Origin: Akebia trifoliata
Lineage: Eukaryota; Streptophyta; Magnoliopsida; Ranunculales; Lardizabalaceae
Assembly (NCBI GenBank): GCA_017979445.1
Contig: CM030704.1
Coordinates: 12,693,658 to 12,757,657, forward strand
DNA length: 64,000 nucleotides
Direction: 5' to 3'
Shown here: piece after piece, positions 1-10,665 of the stretch
Numbering within the stretch: position 1 is the first letter of the stretch
Layout of the letters: every line of letters starts with the position of its first letter
Notes under the pieces: model-generated
The model's input: the letters and a program-made list of their open reading frames with translations, nothing else
Databases searched by the model: none
Told to the model about the DNA's origin: nothing
Program-made: the position numbers and the translations under genes

Positions 1-61
1 CCTCAATGAGGTGGCAAAATCTGTGTGTGGTAATACCACAGACCTGAGTTCAAAACCTTGC
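1..61 (+). repeat. Possible tRNA-derived SINE head (Pol III boxes)
   Basis: The segment holds a box A-like stretch (12-23, TGGCAAAATCTG) and a perfect match to the box B consensus GWTCRANNC at 48-56 (GTTCAAAAC). Their 25-bp gap is slightly short but tRNA-like. There is no cloverleaf, so this is not a tRNA gene. A truncated tRNA-derived SINE entering from the left edge is the simplest reading. It lies in intron 3 of the ASHR3-like gene. Confidence 0.3.
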
Positions 62-916
62 ATTCACATTTAAGCCTATCAAAAAATAAAGTTATTCCAT
101 AAATCCCTACCAAAGATATTCACTAGATTTCCCTTTAAGAACCATGGCTCCAATGACCATTGGAGTGTAGATTCCTTATTTTTGCTTACCATCCTTGTAG
201 CAAAAAAGGGATTTATTTTAACTATCATAAATCCTAGCTCAAAAAGAAAATAGTAAGAGGATAAGGTGATTCGTGCTACTTTCCCAGAATATTTTGTGGC
301 CGTTATCAAAGCCCCCATTTCCAAACTATCTTTACGATAAATAATAAATAATGGGCTCCATATGCATTTCGTATGAAGGCCAAGGTCCTGCCCCAGATCT
401 TATCTGAAAAATCCACTTAGGGCCAGCCAGATAGATATACCAATATTTGTAGGTATTGGCCAGAAAACTAGACACAGAGGAGACTAGTCTTAGTTCAGTA
501 GATGACAACATGGTTGGGTGTTATCCCACACCACAGGGCTGCAGGAAAACAACAGATGGTTATGCGCAGGGACTCAATAGCGAGACTATGCAAGCAAAGG
601 CCCCCTACCCCCAGGTACAGTAATGAAACCTGACACGTCTTGGCCTTGACTACACTACACTTGATATAAGTAGGCTGTTAATCTGAAAGAATTTTTCACC
701 ACAAGTACTCTTCCCCATATCTTAAATGAATGCATCACCCACATAAATAAAGTGAAAAATAATGGATAACAACACATAGTTTGCTTGAGCTGAAATTGGT
801 TGAATATTACACTTGTTGGTTTTGTATGCATGACAATAACCAAAAGAGACTAGTGAAGCTTCAAACGATAAACAGGAACAAAACAACATTTTTGATGAAG
901 GAAAGAAGAAGTTGAC
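62..916 (-). other. Intron 3 (start) of the ASHR3-like gene
   Basis: The donor dinucleotide GT follows exon 3 at 916-915 on the minus strand. I translated this stretch on the minus strand and found nothing resembling the next expected ASHR3 segment (the linker before the AWS/SET region). The remaining exons therefore probably lie left of the window. Short open frames here match nothing I recognise. Confidence 0.6.
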
Positions 917-1081
917 CTTCTTTTCCAACCGCCAATCAGTTGGATGCCTCCAACAAATTGCTCGCCCCGGTTCGTTTGAAAGATAGATGATTTTATCTTG
1001 CCAAGGTGCACATTTAGTATGTGATGCTATTGTGCATCGAACGCAACGCCAAATTTGGTTTTGTTTGCAAATGAAGCAAGC
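917..1081 (-). CDS. ASHR3: ASHR3-like histone methyltransferase, coding exon 3
   Basis: This 55-codon exon completes the N-terminal zinc-binding module of an ASH1-related plant SET protein. On the minus strand it opens with ACFICKQ, continues through WRCVRC, ASHTKCAPW and PGRAICW, and ends with RHPTDWRLEKK. These motifs are diagnostic of ASHR3/SDG4, in which a PHD-like finger precedes the AWS-SET-postSET domains. The Cys and His ligands are intact. The acceptor is an AG just before GCTTGC at 1081, and the donor is AAG|GT at 917/916. Phase is 0 on both sides, matching exon 2. The exon lies about 8.3 kb from exon 2 and is too short to stand out as an open frame. The SET domain is not in the window, so activity cannot be judged. 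Confidence 0.88.
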
Positions 1082-2028
1082 CTATTTATTCAAAGAAACA
1101 CATTTCAAAAGTAAACCCACAAGCACAATCCAAGTAATAGATATTCACATAATTATACATCACAAATTCATAAAAATAAAAGCAGAATTCACAAATATTT
1201 AAAAAAAAATGCAAAAACTTATCGTTGTCAAATATAAACTCATTTTGCAATATTTAAAATTCAACGCATCATCGTCATTATAAAAGCCTTATCCCAAAGA
1301 TTTAGGGTCGGCTAAACAAATATTGTTCCTCAATTCCACTCTGTCTAGAGCTACGTCTTCTAGTATTGAAAGAGTGTTCATACATGCTTTCACTATTTAA
1401 AAGTATCAAATCTTCATCCAAAATCTGTTCAAATAAAATATCTTTGCGGACATCTGGGTTATTTAATATTAATTGAAGTGAATGTGTCATGTTAGATTCT
1501 GACACTCCACCATATAAGGGTTCACCATTTTTGCATTTTTATTTTTATTTTAGTTTTGCTAGTATTATCTCATTTGTAAATCAAATTACCATCCAACATA
1601 GATGATAAGTTCTAACATTTCCAAACAATGTCACTTGGTGGCAAATACAGCTTTGTAACATTTACGTTATGCCCTTCTTTGTAGGTATAGAATGCAATTC
1701 AGAATTCAGAATATATCTTAATGTATAATCCAAAATAATGTTTATTAGTAAATGCAAATTATTTTTTACATTTTAACAATATAATGAAAAAGAACTATTT
1801 TATAATTCATCCAATCCAACATTCAATACCCGTGACAGAGAGAGAATGGGGAAGGGAAGAAAGGGGGGTGGAGAGCCAGAGGGAGAAGGTTTAGATGTAA
1901 AATATGATGATTGTATTGATCAATGTGTACGTTTTCTATCTAGAAGAAGTCTGATTTTGTTGGTTAGATCATGTGAGAACCCTTTAATAATTTATTTTCC
2001 TCACCTCCAACACCTTATTATAAAGATT

Positions 2029-2950
2029 TTTTTTTTTTTTTTTTTTTTTGAAAAGTAAAGAATTTATTAAAAGAAGGTCAAGAAAAACAACCAAAGGATA
2101 CATGGAAAAAAAAAAAAAAAACTAAAACCAACAGGAAAAAATATTAGTGAAACAGTCCTTTTCTTCAGTGCAAATATTTTGGAGATGATCTTATAAGTAG
2201 CACACACCAATCTAATGGGTCATAGTTCATTATCCTCATAAACTTCATTCTTCAAGATTAAGGCGACAAACATAGAATTGGTAGCATAATCAAGGTAGCC
2301 TTCCTCTTGAACTCCTCTATATCCAAAAACAGATCATCTTTGATGATGTCCCAAGTCCTAACTAAACTTAAAAAGGTCATGAAAAACACTTTAGGCTGGG
2401 AACTCTCTCCACTCAATCGACAAATTGCCGAATAGAACACATCTTCCTCAAAAGGCCTTTTGAGTTTGACTATCAAAGGGCAAGTCATCAAGATTTGGCT
2501 TGATCCTTTGGCTTCATAGTAGAGATTTCTATAAAATCAACCACACCATCTATTATAGATTCCTCTCCTTTTTGAATAGCCCTATTAACCTTCAAGCTTA
2601 AAAGATGATTATAGGACCTATGACAACTAGAAGTTCAATGAAAGAACTTCATTTTGTGTTCTTCCCCTTCAACCATCTCAGCATAGATTTATGCCTCTAG
2701 TTGATTTCTTCCATCAGAGCCACTTTCTAAAATTTCACCCTCAAATTTTGTCTAATGACTTTTCCTAAGCATTCAAACCCTCAATCTCCTCCTTAAAATC
2801 AAGATCACTAATGCATTGCATTGAGAAGATCCACCTTCTTCTAAAAACATTGTACATACAAAACATTTGATGGATTGTTCATAGAATTCAAAAGATAATC
2901 CAATCTTGGAAACCTAATCTACTATCTCATGCTAGTAGAAGTCCCGGTTA
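2029..2950 (-). pseudogene. 5'-truncated LINE (non-LTR retrotransposon) fragment
   Basis: On the minus strand this reads as the region around the start of a plant LINE reverse transcriptase. A WLKG...NTK-type motif with a preceding MEEIN-like stretch lies near 2640-2730. It is followed at 2258-2491 by a segment of the type LKRPFEED...WDIIKDDLF...EEF, which aligns by eye with the conserved block before the RT core. Stops and frameshifts are frequent, so it is dead. At 2029-2100 the minus strand ends with an AATAAATTCTTTACTTTTC-type tail followed by poly-A (a T run on the plus strand), the usual 3' end of plant LINEs. An A-run at 2104-2120 suggests a second tail or slippage. Most of the RT core between these parts is missing. 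Confidence 0.65.
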
Positions 2951-3059
2951 AAGAAGTCACATTGACTATCTCTTCTTATTAGATGGCTTCCTTCTTGCCA
3001 TCAAAGAAAATATGTAATGAGATCAACACCCACCAACGAAAATTTTAGTAAGGCACTAA

Positions 3060-3420
3060 AAAGATTAAGAGAGCCTCTATTTGAAGTTTTGAGAATCTAG
3101 ATGCAAAACAAAACAGCGTGGAGGAATAACAACCAAGGACACAAGTTAAATTTGGCCATGCTTTGGAAATGGGAAGGTCATTTTGAATCCAAACATGTTA
3201 TGGTCTCAGGGGCTCTAAAAGCTAAATACTTTCAAATCTCATCCTCTTAATGATATTTCCAAGATTTGGAAAGGCATTCAAAACAACCTTTCAAGAAATT
3301 GTGAGGAATGCGGTATTGTATGTGGGAACAAGTCATAGATACATTTGGTTTGACCCCTAGATTCCAATAGTAAAGATAATCATTGTTGGACAATACATAA
3401 GAGTGATGGAAACAGTCCCA
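3060..3420 (+). pseudogene. Degenerate LINE ORF2 C-terminal fragment
   Basis: The plus-strand translation gives LNLAMLWKWEGHF...GALKAKYF, then an IWKGI-like stretch and a GTSHRYIWFDP-like stretch. By eye this resembles the region after the RT in plant LINEs, where the order is 'ALLAKWGWRF...VLKAKYF...IWK...VGNG..IRFW.D.W'. Frames change several times and stops are present. The polarity is opposite to the LINE at 2029-2950, so this is a separate insertion or an inverted piece. Assignment is tentative. Confidence 0.4.
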
Positions 3421-3513
3421 TCATATTTCTAGGATTATGTATCTATAGGCCATCATATTTCTAGGACTATGTATCACAATAAAGATAATCATTGTTGGAC
3501 AATACATAAGAGT
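3371..3513 (+). repeat. Local direct duplication (about 110-bp spacing)
   Basis: A 33-bp block beginning AAAGATAATCATTGTTGG occurs near 3372 and again at 3481. A second block (CATCATATTTCTAGGA) is also doubled between them, at about 3419 and 3451. These look like slippage or gap-repair duplications in decayed LINE sequence. Confidence 0.75.
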
Positions 3514-3931
3514 AATTATTTACACAGAAAATGTTGTCTATCTACTATGCAACTCTTCCAAGGAAATCCTTCCTTGTATCTTGTTAGAGTGTCTTTCTTT
3601 AGATCCATTTGGTTTGCAAAATATCCATATATATCCAAAAGAAATCAATGACTAAATGGATCTGAATGTATGGTCCTCCACAAATTTGGACTGTACCACT
3701 TCATTTTAGGCAAGCATTGCAATCTAATCTCTTATGGAAAGCAAGATGTCAAAAAGTTCTGTAAAACAAGGATATCCCCTTTTTGAGAATTTTAGATGTT
3801 GTGTCAAAAACAAATATTGGCCTTATCACAAATCCATGGACCATAGTTTGACCCACCCATTGAGAATTGCAAAAAAAAATTATATAGAAGCGGCCTCTAA
3901 ATGGTCAATCAAGTTATTTTTTGATGATCCA

Positions 3932-4062
3932 AATGACTAGTACAAATTAAATATTCAATCAGTTTTTAAAACATTAATGGATCTTTATTGTCTTGATGTT
4001 GTAGTTCCTAAGTGGATCTTTATTATCAATGACTGGTACAAATTAAATATTCAATCAGTATT
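3932..4062 (+). repeat. Local direct duplication, 96-bp period
   Basis: The block AATGACTAGTACAAATTAAA and its continuation at 3932 recurs at 4028 with one or two substitutions. A shorter element (TGGATCTTTATT) is doubled inside. No gene is associated. The preceding 3421-3931 shows nothing else I recognise. Confidence 0.7.
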
Positions 4063-4079
4063 TTTCAATTTTCAAATTT

Positions 4080-5929
4080 GGATGTCCAAACTTGCACTGA
4101 TTGTTCATACCTATGTAAAGGCCTTAAAAATAAATTTTTAATCATTTTGAAACCTTTTTCTCACATATTTTAAGAAAAAAATGAATTTTTAATATTTACA
4201 ATTGATTGTAAGATTTATTTTCAAAGGTTTTCAATATTGGTCGAATTTCGAATAAGTTGTTTTCCGTTTCATAAATGAGAGTGTAGACTCTCTGTGGATG
4301 CGTGTGTTGGTGAGTGGATATTTGGAGGTTAATATTTACCTTTAGTTATCGCGAGGCGATGGTTGCATGTTTATTTATAATTCTGTTATCGCGAGGAAAT
4401 CTGTATTGTTTATTTTTACAGGTTAGGCCATTGCATGGTAAAAAACCGAATATCCATTCCACACACTTCTATAATTTATTTTCTATTTTTATTTTTGAAA
4501 AGAAAAATTATATATACTCGACTATTTTGGGATCTATTAAAGAGCTTGTGAAAATCAGAAAGGATAGTCAGTCGTATCATTTCCGGAGTGACATACTATC
4601 CTAAAATGAATGGCTCTGATATTAAATTCTTATGTAGTATGGGATGCATAAAGGATTAATATCACAATTGAGATCCGAGAGTTTCTATTTTATCTTTACC
4701 GATGAACTATGTAATATAAAGGTAGCTGTGGAAAGTGTAGAGATTTCTTAGGGAACCACATATAGATGAAGATGAAGAATCAATGATAATTAACTATCTA
4801 GTAGTAGTCAAACGTTTTAACACATCATGAAGAGACCTATTTCTTATGGTCACAATCAACGGTCAACTTGAATCGGATAAATGGTCACCCAACCGTGGTA
4901 AGTGTAACAACCGATCTCAGAATCAGGAATTAACAATGGGGTTCCACATCGGTTAAACGAGGAGCATAATTCTTAATCTTGACTGGGATGGTATCCAATC
5001 ATGATTCTCAACGCTCTTAACAGACACACTACAATTGTTTGTACTTAATTATTAAACCTGCTTTATTTTAATTTATAAAATATGAATTTTATCTAGTAAA
5101 CTATTTTAAATAGTGATTGTAATTATATTTCTAACATGATTACTTTATGATTAAGAGTTGTTTCGTTAAAATTTGAAAAACGAGATTTTAAAATTGAATA
5201 TTTACAGGTTGATGAAAAGAGTTATTTATTTTCTAGATTTGCTTACATTTTGTTTTAAAATGTTTCATAAGATTTTTAAGCTCGGTATTTTATTTGTTAT
5301 TTTGAAAATAGAACAAGTAGGTTGACAAGGGATACAGATTTTTTTTACGTTTTAGTTATTGTCTAATTCATAAATTTTATGTCATCACATGATTTACGAT
5401 TATTTAAGTATAGTATGATTTAACCATTTTGTTATTGTTTACACAAGAAAACTTGCACATCTTTCCAAAATGTTTTAGAATGATTTCCCTCATATTTATG
5501 TGACTGTTAGTTTGAGATATTTGTTTTATGTTAGGAAACTCCCCTGTTACTCACCCTATCCTTCACCCTTTCAGTTTTGATAGATTTCGAAGTTAGCCTT
5601 GAGGAACAAATTTCGAGTTAGCACTTGGAGTTCATTACTAACGAGTTGCAACCCCCATCTGCTTAAGGATATTTTAAGGTTTAGTTATATGTTTCATTTT
5701 GTTAACAATGCGTATTTGGAATATTGTAAGTAAATCATAAATTAAATTGAGGTTGTTTCCACACGTTGATATTCTTTAGTTATATATTATTCTTTTTTCA
5801 CTGCTATATTATTATTTTTATCACTATATAATCAAATTTATTTTAATATCATATTTGAGGAGAGTTTTTACTGTCTCGGATTCTGGCATAGAATCATGGG
5901 GATTCGTGCTAGAATTTGGGGGTGCCACA
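4080..5929 (+). repeat. Family-E long LTR-like repeat, copy 1
   Basis: This copy is homologous to the copies at 6110-7041 (same strand) and 24087-26220, 30673-30955 and 47655-50370 (opposite strand). Shared blocks include the ATCGCGAG-containing stretch near 4350-4400, the GGATGCGTGTGTTGG block near 4300, the block TAGTATGGGATGCATAA near 4640, and the terminus ...GGGGATTCGTGCTAGAATTTGGGGGTGCCACA ending at 5929. The conserved CA end, about 2-kb length and absence of coding sequence suggest a solo LTR of an unidentified Ty3-gypsy family. The left edge is uncertain. Confidence 0.6.
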
Positions 5930-6109
5930 CTTTGGCTAGTTGTCGTGTAAGACACGAAAGGAAATGAAATGAAATGAAAAAAGAGTGTATTTATATTGAG
6001 TGATAAACTAGGTATTCAATTCACATAATTGGTTTTTATTTTTTTCATTTTATGTTTTGAACAAAATGGAAGTTCTATTTTTTGGGAAAAAGAAAAATTT
6101 CATATTTCA

Positions 6110-7041
6110 AAAAATACTGATCAAAAAAATATTTCAAAAAAGCAAAAAGTTTTATGTTTTGAATAAGAAAAATTGTACATTTATATTATTTTAGTGATCT
6201 ATTAAAGATATTGTAAAAACCTACAACGAATCACGTATTGTGTCACTTTCAGAGCGACACGTTATTCTAAGATAACATTTGCGATGTTTGATTTCTTATG
6301 TAGTATGGGATGCATAAGAATGCAACATCACAATAGGAATTCGAAAAATTCCTTTTTATCTATAATAGAGAACGAGATGTAAAATTAGTTATCTTGATGC
6401 TATCATGACTAATCAATGATCATTAATAGTCTAGAATAGTCAGGAAAGAATAACCCACTTAATTGGTCAGTTTCTTAAGGCCTTATTCAACAATCAACTT
6501 GAGTCAAAAAAAACAATCACCCAAGTATAGTAGAAGCTGGCCATAGAACCAAGAACTAACGATGGAGTTCCACACCGGTGAAGTATTGGATCAATCGTAT
6601 CTTGACTAAGATGTTCACATTAGCCATGACTCTCAACTCTATTATAATACTTTGTCATTGTATGTTATATTATGGGATGATGTTGTATATTTGGTATTTC
6701 AAGAAGTTCCAATGATCGAAGATCAACTTTAGGATTGTTGTAGTTTTAGGACCAGTGGATGTTGTGAGAATTGGTAGAGTAGTTGTTTTATGTTGGGAGA
6801 GCAGGTTAGTATATTCTTGGTATACGTCAATATTTCTTTGTGTTATTTATAAATAAAAGGAGTTGTCAGATAGGATTGTTGCTTTTATTTATGTATCATA
6901 TTTAGTTATGCTTCCTTTACAATATATGGTATCATTGTTTGAAATTGTTGAGTTATATGTGTTTCACTGTATAGAAAATATCTCACCTCAAGATTCTAAC
7001 ACTTAATCATGGGGATGCATGTTAGGATTTTGGGCATGACA
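6110..7041 (+). repeat. Family-E LTR-like repeat, copy 2 (shorter)
   Basis: This repeats the order of blocks of copy 1. The TAGTATGGGATGCATAA block lies near 6300, an AACAATCAACTTGAGTC stretch near 6488, a TTCCACACCGGT stretch near 6567 and a terminus ...GGGCATGACA ending at 7041. It lies head-to-tail about 200 bp after copy 1 and is shorter. The pair could be two solo LTRs or the collapsed LTRs of one element whose interior was lost. 7042-7290 holds nothing I recognise. Confidence 0.55.
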
Positions 7042-7289
7042 CTACCCCTCAATGACTTGACTCTATTTTTAATTACAGATACACTATATTTTGTTTCTTA
7101 ATATTTCATCAATAGCAAAGGTGACAAGTTCCTAAGTAGGGAAGTTTTGCGAGTGTTGAGACCACAGCATGGGTTCTAAACCCCCCTTCACCCACTAATT
7201 ACTAACCACAAACCCGTTTGCCTGTCCAAAAAATATATTTTATATATAGAATATTCATCGATCACCTATCCAAGAAAAAGGTATCCATA

Positions 7290-9000
7290 GTCTTTAACAG
7301 GGTTTAAAATCTTGTCTCAAGGATATATGTTTTCCATTAGACAACTTAGTACCTCCTTACAATCATAAATAGAAATGGAGACAATGTATCTCCCTACCTA
7401 AGGTCTCGAGAGCTTTTGAAGAACCCTGTAAAAATCCCTTTGACGAGCACCGAAAATGAGCCAAACAACAAGCATTTCATCATCCAATTTATACAAGTCT
7501 TCCCAAATCCCATATGGCCCATCGTGCATCTTAAGAATCCTCGATTATTTATAATCATATGATGTTTTAGATCATCTTTACAAACAACCCCTAGAAAACC
7601 AGCTCTTAGCCTCAAGTCAATGCATTCATTCATAACTATAACTTGGTCTAAATTGCTAGAACATTCTTTAGCCTTGATGCTAGTATCTTAGGTATAATTT
7701 TATATCAACGTAGTTGAGGGCAAAAAGCACACTTAAGGAACAAAGGCCTACATAGTGCCTGAAGTGCAAGGCGAGGCGCATGCAGCATGCCTGAGTAAAG
7801 CGGAGCACTATAAAATATTAAAATTAATAAATTAAATAATAGAAGATAGATTGTAGTTATATTGCATTTATAATATGTGTAAACATGAGTTTTATAAACA
7901 AGTTAAAGTATACAACACTTCAAGAAGAGAACGATCAACAATGCTAGAAAAATTAGAGAAGAATGAGAACACAATAAGGAAAGAAATAGTAGAAGTTGGC
8001 CAAAAACATGTGTTGTTGCTACTATGATACAACAACTAAAGTCAAGGTCTAAAATGTTGTATCAGAGGAATGTCTTTGTCAAAGGAAAAAAAACAATACT
8101 AAATGGATTTATACATTCTCGAAACATTCAATGCTTGGGGGTAAATGTTTCGTATCGATCTTGACCAATACATTTCAATATCTCAATCATGACTAGGGCC
8201 ATCAATGGGTAGGTTCAGGCCAAGCTTGTTCAAGCCCTAACCCGTCCCTAGAAAGGTAGGCCCTACCTTTGACCAGCCCTACACCCCTATCGGGCCTAAG
8301 TTGACTAAGCCATAACTTGGTCCTAAGGGGCTTGGGCCAATAGAAATGACAAAATATAAAATCAACATTTTAAAGATAAAAAATTATAATAAAGATGTGA
8401 ATCTAATATGAAATTGGTGTCCCATTTAAACAAAATGCATTTTATTTTATTTTTCAGTTTTTAATGTGGTGTGTGCCCAATGTGCCTTGCACCTTGACTG
8501 AGGGGCAATCAAGACATGTGCCTTAGTGCACCTCACTTACACTACCTCACCTCACATGTATTAAGGCGTCTTTGATGTGCCCTGCCTTGAGGCGCACTAA
8601 GGCGCTCGCCTTGACTACAGAGTTTTGTACATTGAATTCACAAGGCTTATAGGCTTGAGGTGAGCAATGTCTTCTGCTATGGTATTTTTGAGGATCGATG
8701 CGACCCACAAATGTGACGTTGGAACATTAGACAAGAAAACCTCTATCTAAAAAGTCCTTAACAACAAGTCTTAAATCATCAAATATAACATCCTAGTCAG
8801 ATTTAAAGAAGGCTATAGAAAATCCACAGCAATGATTTTTGGATATATCTCATGGACCTCAAATGACTTGTCAGGTCAAGAATGTTGTCCCTCGAGATGT
8901 TATCAAAGCCTAGGTTATCCAAGGTAGGTCTTGCTAATACAACTTTTTGTGAAATTCGACCACCCCTTCTCGAATGGTCTCCTCTCCTTCCAAGTTTTCC
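7290..9000 (-). pseudogene. LINE reverse-transcriptase fragment, split by a small insertion
   Basis: Minus-strand pieces follow plant LINE RT order. An RPTLDNLGFDNIS block lies near 8900-8940, a DVIFDDLRLVVKDFLDRGF-like stretch near 8730-8800 and LKPISLVNSMYKTL at 8630-8690. The sequence then resumes left of the insertion with YKIIPKILASRLKNVL at about 7655-7700, NECIDLRLRAG and MGFG...CINWMMKC...SVLVKG at 7420-7630, and a SSRDLR.GDTLSPFLF block ending near 7360. These are RT motifs 0 to 2A. The FADD catalytic box is not present, and stops and frameshifts interrupt the frame. It lies in the same orientation as the host gene, inside intron 2. Confidence 0.75.
7707..8619. mobile_element. Non-autonomous DNA element inside the LINE fragment
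   Basis: This block of about 0.9 kb interrupts the LINE between the codons for MYKTL and YKIIPK. Its ends are imperfect inverted repeats: left GTAGTTGAGGGCA near 7706, right (reverse complement) GTAGTCAAGGCGAGCG near 8620. The subterminal zones are rich in GGCGC/GCGCC words (AAGGCGAGGCGCATGC near 7770; GAGGCGCACTAAGGCGC near 8590), while the middle (7810-8460) is AT-rich. No target duplication is clear and no transposase is present. The superfamily is not determinable here. Confidence 0.55.
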
Positions 9001-9358
9001 CCATTCACAGTTAGTCAAGACATAAATTATACCCATTATTGACCTCCCCAATTTATTTATAGTGGTATGAACATATAGAAAACAATTTAAAAATAAAAAC
9101 ATCTCAATGCATAGCAAAAAATGCATCAAACTTTAGATGTTCAACAAAAGAAACAACTATTTACAAATCAAAAAAAGGGAAAAATATCAGGTTTTACTCA
9201 AACCATAAATGAAAAAAAAAATATGGCCCAAATCCATTATTAGAACATAGTAAAAATTAAATAAATTGATGCCCTACATATGCCCATATCATACTTAGGA
9301 ATCAAGAAAGCTAAGCATTATGTCAAGGAAAATTTGAATAATAATAGAACATATTTAC

Positions 9359-9505
9359 ATGTTGGGGGCACTTGAAACTTCTTGAAACGGAGAGCCCTAG
9401 GATTTCCCTAACACATATCATGTGATAGGCTTCATGACAACCACGGACAGAACATAACACTTCTTCCCCAGAGTAGATACATTTACAACAAACGCGACAC
9501 TCAAT
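9359..9505 (-). CDS. ASHR3: ASHR3-like histone methyltransferase, coding exon 2
   Basis: This exon of 49 codons encodes the core of the PHD-like finger. It reads IECRVCCKC, then GEEVLCSVRGC, EAYHMIC and FKCPQH, giving the alternating Cys pairs and His of a C4HC3-type module. GEEVLCSVRGC is a hallmark of plant ASHR3 proteins. The acceptor is a good TTTTCAG before ATT at 9505. The donor is CAT|GTAAAT at 9359/9358. Phase is 0, and it joins exon 1 after the codons for APRM. The exon lies between intron 1 (9506-10665) and the 8.3-kb intron 2. Confidence 0.88.
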
Positions 9506-10665
9506 CTGAAAAGGATCACCAAAAAAACCCACAAACTTAAATAAAAAGATTCAAATACAAACACTTAAACCACTAGAAGACATTGTTTCAAATCTCGGTT
9601 TGAAGTCACATCTTGTTCATGGACAAGACCAAATTGCCTCTAATGAATCAACTTGTCTTGAACAAGATAAAGCATTTAACTCGGTTTATAAAATTTATTC
9701 ATGGATATTTATATAAAAATAATTATAAACAGTTTTATGTAATAAGGAAGATTAGAAGATGTCCAGTCATAAATTCATATTATTTTAAGATAATAAATAC
9801 TAAAATTCTTTAAAAATAACTATTTTAAATAAAATATGCCAAATCCCAATTGACTCGGCCAAGTTTTACTAACTCACACAATATTTTCAAAATAACATTC
9901 GAGTCATATCATTTATCTCGTGAGATGTGTGAACGTTGAAACGCCTTGTAAATTTGACTCGGTGGTGAACGATATCGGGATGACTCAGGCGAGAGCAACT
10001 CCAACCGATCTCTAAATCTCTAAATTTAGAGATAGAGACGTACGAACCTAGCTCCAATCGATCTCTAAATCTCTAACATTCCCTCTAAATCACTGTTCAC
10101 AGCTCTAAATTTCAAGATGGTGGGAAATTTTAGCGCTCGTGTCACCATTCATTACTTTTAAATAGTCATTTTGTCCCCACTTTTTTTACATAAATACCAT
10201 TTTGACTTCTATTTTTCCATAAAACATATTTTAAATATAATTTTTGTCCCCTACTTATTTTCTATTCTTGTCATCAATCCCAAATTTAGAGAATGAATAG
10301 TGATTTAGAGAGGGGACCGGTTGGAGTTCAAATTAGTTTGGAGGAGAACATCTTCTCTAAATTCAGAGACTACGCCAATTTGGAGCCAAATTTTAGAGAT
10401 GTGGGTTGGTGTTGCTCTGAGTCATCTCAGTCTCGGACTAAATTTAAAACCATGCTGCTAGAAAAATGAATTTTATTCTTAATATTTTTTTTTTTTCTGA
10501 CACAAAGAGATCAAAACAGTTAATTCATTTTCTTCTTCATAAAATCACTAATATCAATAATAGAACACCTCTAATCTGATCTAAGAAAAAGAGGGATCAT
10601 CATAAAGAAATTAAGAAATTAAACTGTTACCAATCCAAAAAAAACTAAGAAATTAAGAAAATCAC
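9506..10665 (-). other. Intron 1 of the ASHR3-like gene
   Basis: This intron is about 1.16 kb, from ATG|GTGATT at 10666/10665 to TTTTCAG at 9506. It holds a MITE (9991-10419); the rest is AT-rich non-coding sequence. Confidence 0.8.
9991..10419. mobile_element. MITE in intron 1
   Basis: This element is about 430 bp with terminal inverted repeats: left GAGAGCAACTCCAACCGATC, right (reverse complement) AGAGCAACACCAACCCACAT. Subterminal copies of CTCTAAATCTCTAAA occur at both ends. The immediate flanks are also symmetrical (ATGACTCAG on both sides), so the true ends may lie slightly further out. No coding sequence is present. Superfamily (PIF/Harbinger, hAT or Mutator type) cannot be fixed without a clear target duplication. 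Confidence 0.7.

Larger units (their letters stand above)
1082..9358 (-). other. Intron 2 of the ASHR3-like gene, filled with transposon debris
   Basis: The donor GT is at 9358-9357 (after the codons for CPQH) and the acceptor AG directly precedes exon 3 at 1081. The roughly 8.3-kb intron contains a LINE fragment with poly-A tail (2029-2950), a second LINE-like fragment on the plus strand (3060-3420), two plus-strand copies of a long LTR-like repeat (4080-5929 and about 6110-7041), and a third LINE reverse-transcriptase fragment (7290-9000) split by a small DNA element. The stretches 1082-2020 and 9000-9358 are AT-rich, and I see nothing else in them. Confidence 0.75.

Noticed and set aside
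12..56. Functional tRNA gene at the left edge
   Set aside because: Box A and box B are present but no cloverleaf can be formed; treated as a possible SINE head only.
1302..1505. 67-codon minus-strand frame (MSESNMTHSLQ...)
   Set aside because: It has no recognisable domain, lies in intron 2 and has no splice-compatible link to the ASHR3-like exons.
3734..3940. 68-codon plus-strand frame
   Set aside because: It is not similar to any family I know and lies in a region of LINE debris and local duplications.
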